Below are positions 61,897-64,000 of a DNA stretch of 64,000 nucleotides, in pieces. How positions within the stretch are numbered: the first letter of the stretch is position 1; each line of letters starts with the position of its first letter. Both the position numbers and the translations under genes were made by a program. The stretch lies in contig NZ_CP131599.1 of the NCBI RefSeq assembly GCF_030685535.1, forward strand, positions 1,178,001-1,242,000. The letters run 5' to 3'. Under the pieces are notes generated by a model that worked only from the letters and a program-made list of their open reading frames with translations, ran no database searches and was not told where the DNA came from. This DNA is from Photobacterium leiognathi. GTDB lineage: Bacteria; Pseudomonadota; Gammaproteobacteria; Enterobacterales; Vibrionaceae.

Positions 61897-62775
61897 ATGA
61901 CATCACTTGATGATATGGTGCTATTTGTAGAAGTCGCCAACGTAATGAGCTTTCGCCAAGCCGCTGAGATCACTGGAGTGCCTAATTCCACCCTTTCGAG
62001 GCGCATCAGTGCATTAGAAAAAGCCATTGGGCTGCGTTTGCTTCACCGTACAACACGAAAAATTGAACTCACAGAGGCAGGTCAACTGTATTACGAGCGC
62101 TGCCGCCGTATTGTTGAAGAAGCCAAACTCGCCCATCAACAATTGAGTGATATAGCAGAAAATCCTAGTGGTAAAGTTCGCGTGTCTGCCCCTATTGATT
62201 TTGCAACTCACTTCATTGCGCCATTACTGCCTGAGTTTGCAAAGCAATACCCAGAAATTGAATTGGAGTTTGATTTATCGTCACGGCGTGTAGATATGAC
62301 ATCGGAATATTTCGATGTTGCAATTCGTGCAGGTGAAAGTGAAAGCTCAAACTTAATTGCTCGTAAGCTCGCTAACTTTCATCACTATATTTATGGTTCC
62401 CCCGCTTATTTGGCGCAGTATGGCGAACCACAATCACCAGACGAACTTACCCAACATCAGTGTTTTAGTATCGTAAAATCACCCCATTGGGCGTTACATA
62501 GCAAAGATAAATCGGCAGATATTAAGGTCAATAGTAAGCTGTTTGTAAATAGTATTGGCATGATCAAGCAATTAACCTTGCTCAATATGGGATTGGGATT
62601 ACTTCCGCAAGAAATGATCATAGATGAGTTAGCGCAAGGAACATTAAAGCGCATTTTACCAGAGTGGCAAGGTGCACCTGTTCCCATTTATGCCATTACA
62701 GAAACCCGCTTATTGCCCGCGAAAACTCGCTGTTTTATTAATTTCATTCAACAACAATTAGAACAGCGTCGATAA
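61897..62775 (+). CDS. LysR-family transcriptional regulator
   Basis: The 292-aa protein has the LysR winged helix MVLFVEVANVMSFRQAAEITGVPNSTLSRRISALEKAIGLRLLHRTTRKIELT (residues 7-60), followed by a periplasmic-binding-type sensor domain (about 90-290; GKVRVSAPIDFATHFIAPLLPEF, LLNMGLGLLPQEM). It is divergent from the SDR gene, the standard arrangement in which the regulator controls the neighbour and itself. Inducer is unknown. Confidence 0.92.
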   Translation: MTSLDDMVLFVEVANVMSFRQAAEITGVPNSTLSRRISALEKAIGLRLLHRTTRKIELTEAGQLYYERCRRIVEEAKLAHQQLSDIAENPSGKVRVSAPIDFATHFIAPLLPEFAKQYPEIELEFDLSSRRVDMTSEYFDVAIRAGESESSNLIARKLANFHHYIYGSPAYLAQYGEPQSPDELTQHQCFSIVKSPHWALHSKDKSADIKVNSKLFVNSIGMIKQLTLLNMGLGLLPQEMIIDELAQGTLKRILPEWQGAPVPIYAITETRLLPAKTRCFINFIQQQLEQRR

Positions 62776-62785
62776 GTATCGACGT

Positions 62786-63527
62786 TTACTCTTCATCCAT
62801 GAGTATTTTCATCATTTGCTGATGACGATTAAGAAAGTTACGAGTGATTTCATAATGTTCAGTATCTTCATAAGCGGTTTCGTAAATACCACTGTCACTG
62901 AACTGATAGATCTTCGCTCTTGGGTAGGCAAGTAGAATCGGTGAGTGAGTAGCAATAATGAACTGTGAACCGTCTTCAACCAAACGGTGAATTTCAGACA
63001 GTGCAGCCATTTGTCGTGCTGGTGACAATGCGGCTTCTGGTTCATCCATAATGTATAAGCCATTTCCACGCAATTTATTAGAAATCGTCGCCATAAAAGA
63101 TTCACCATGAGATTGATGATGTAACGACTGACCACCATAGCCTTGTAGTGGCGGCGGCATTAGCTGATCTAAATAAGTGGCTACATTATAAAAACTCTCT
63201 GCCCTTAAAAAGTAATAATCTTTAGGGCGTTTAAAGCTTTTTACTGTTTTGATGTAACGATCTAACTCTGAGTGTGTTTGCTCGGTAGCAAAGCCCGTAT
63301 TCTTATTACCCCCCTTCTGCGTTTAACCCCATTGCGACCGCAATCGCTTCAATTAACGTTGATTTTCCTGCGCCGTTTTCACCGACAAAAAAGGTGACAT
63401 CGGGGTGAAACTCAATAAAATCCAACTCTTTAATAGCAGGAATAGAAAAAGGAAATTGATCGTAGTTATCAATTTTCTCTCGCTTTAATTCAATTTCTCG
63501 TAAATAGGGCTTTTCTTCAAAATTCAT
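62786..63527 (-). pseudogene. AAA-type ATPase (RecF/ABC-like), frameshifted at G6
   Basis: The first part (MNFEEKPYLREIELKR..., then FFVGENGAGKSTLIEAIAVAMG, the Walker A) ends at LNAEGG* because of six G (63309-63314). With five G the frame continues into GNKNTGFATEQTHSELDRYI and on to FLRAESFYNVATYLDQ, GESFMATISNK, LYIMDEPEAALSPARQMAAL (signature and Walker B, EPEAAL) and FIIATHSPILLAYP. The whole would be about 246 aa, the usual size of small standalone ATPases of this type. The function is unknown; it may be housekeeping or a defence-linked ATPase. Confidence 0.8.
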
Positions 63528-63605
63528 CAGATCTCAAACGCTATTGCTTATCACTTATGTTAGTTAACTGCGTGAAGGTAACATTGATCAGCCATCAATT
63601 TGAAA

Positions 63606-63635
63606 TAAAAAGAGCGAGATATTCATACTCGCTCA
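63606..63635 (-). terminator. Terminator after the Ala/Gln-rich gene
   Basis: GAGCGAG and CTCGCTC pair around a nine-base loop, with a T run on the minus strand, 30 bases after the stop at 63665. Confidence 0.8.
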
Positions 63636-63664
63636 TTAAAACATCATAACGATTCAAGACTGAA

Positions 63665-64000
63665 TTATTCTGGCTGACCTTGCGGTTTTTCAGCAGGTGT
63701 TTGAGCAGGCTGCGTTGCACTTTCTTCAGCGACTGACGTTTGAGTTTGTACTGGTACCTCTAGAGCAGATGCAGGCTCAGCGGTTGATACTTCCTTTGGC
63801 TGTGACTCAGGTGCTGCTTGAGTTTCAAGCGCAGAGTTTGAATAGGTTTGTGTTTCAACCAAAGGAGCAGCTGTATCTTGCTGTACTTGCGCTGCTGTTG
63901 GTTGTTCTGTTGCTGTCGCATCTAAACCTGAACAGGTCATACCGAGTGTTGTTAGCTTCTCTGCAAATGCTTTTGCTTTGGCTTCACAATAGCCTTTTTC
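63665..64000 (-). CDS. Partial gene with Ala/Gln/Pro/Thr-rich low-complexity tail
   Basis: The C-terminal 111 residues are visible and the frame stays open to the right edge (KGYCEAKAKAFAEKLTTLGMTCSG), so the start lies outside the window. After CSG the sequence becomes disordered and rich in Ala, Gln, Pro, Thr and Glu (VQTQTSVAEESATQPAQTP). The Cys and charged helix before it may be part of a folded domain. I do not recognise the family. Confidence 0.7.
   Translation of the reverse strand, partial: EKGYCEAKAKAFAEKLTTLGMTCSGLDATATEQPTAAQVQQDTAAPLVETQTYSNSALETQAAPESQPKEVSTAEPASALEVPVQTQTSVAEESATQPAQTPAEKPQGQPE

Overview
The window reads as a piece of a low-GC Vibrionaceae chromosome, most probably Photobacterium. 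The main reasons are VCR-like integron attC sites, a phobalysin/VCC-type cytolysin, an E. coli-like formate hydrogenlyase cluster, and AT-rich spacers around well-packed operons. This assignment rests on family resemblance, not on a database search.

Layout. (1) 1-17.1 kb is mostly ordinary chromosome: a KefG/KefB-type efflux pair (KefB cut by the window edge), a divergent YqhC-like/YqhD pair, an orphan LptA-like protein, a DUF1007 + NicO nickel/cobalt transporter operon, an ACT-domain protein, a Wzx-like flippase, tRNA-Gly(CCC), a very large unrecognised protein of 1378 aa and a questin-oxidase-like protein. (2) 17.4-24.3 kb is accessory DNA. It holds small minus-strand genes, each followed by an attC or attC-like site, with no integron integrase in view. 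An IS91-like element carrying its own tyrosine recombinase interrupts this segment. An AraC/SIS-domain pair flanked by short palindromic direct repeats follows. (3) 24.5-30.3 kb is a redox-stress island: an SDR, two MdaB-like quinone reductases, a broken AhpD-like gene, a FrnE/DsbA-like protein, a redoxin and an HxlR regulator. Three promoters share a 23-bp motif, and the island ends in a broken tyrosine recombinase.

(4) 30.5-49.2 kb is a formate hydrogenlyase locus, all on the minus strand: hycBCDEFGHI; hydN-fdhF, with formate dehydrogenase H containing an in-frame UGA selenocysteine codon at residue 140 and a SECIS hairpin; fhlA and fdhD; and hupE-hypF-hypA-hypB. The two structural operons each have a sigma-54 promoter (GG-N10-GC) preceded by an array of TCGACA-type repeats spaced about one helical turn, which are the likely FhlA sites. 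HycBFG and HydN carry electrons from FdhF to the [NiFe] subunit HycE on the membrane subunits HycC/D. HypA/B/F and HycI mature the enzyme. HupE, and perhaps NicO at 6.2 kb, would supply nickel. hypC, hypD and hypE are not in the window.

(5) 49.3-64 kb contains a DUF1275 membrane protein, a MerR-methyltransferase fusion followed by a GNAT gene, a leukocidin-family pore-forming toxin, a Gfo/Idh/MocA oxidoreductase, a three-domain flavin reductase with its ApbE flavin transferase, an SDR/LysR divergent pair, a frameshifted AAA ATPase and a partial gene at the right edge.

The most interesting single observation is the toxin at 52.5-54.4 kb. Its signal peptide contains a T9 tract that puts the gene one base out of frame, and one base less restores a complete secretory toxin. 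The gene lies between a full copy and a 5'-truncated copy of the same GNAT gene. Several other frame disruptions or variable tracts occur at repeats (G11, G6, an A run, a heptamer array, a hexamer array). Real contingency loci and homopolymer sequencing errors both remain possible and must be separated with reads.
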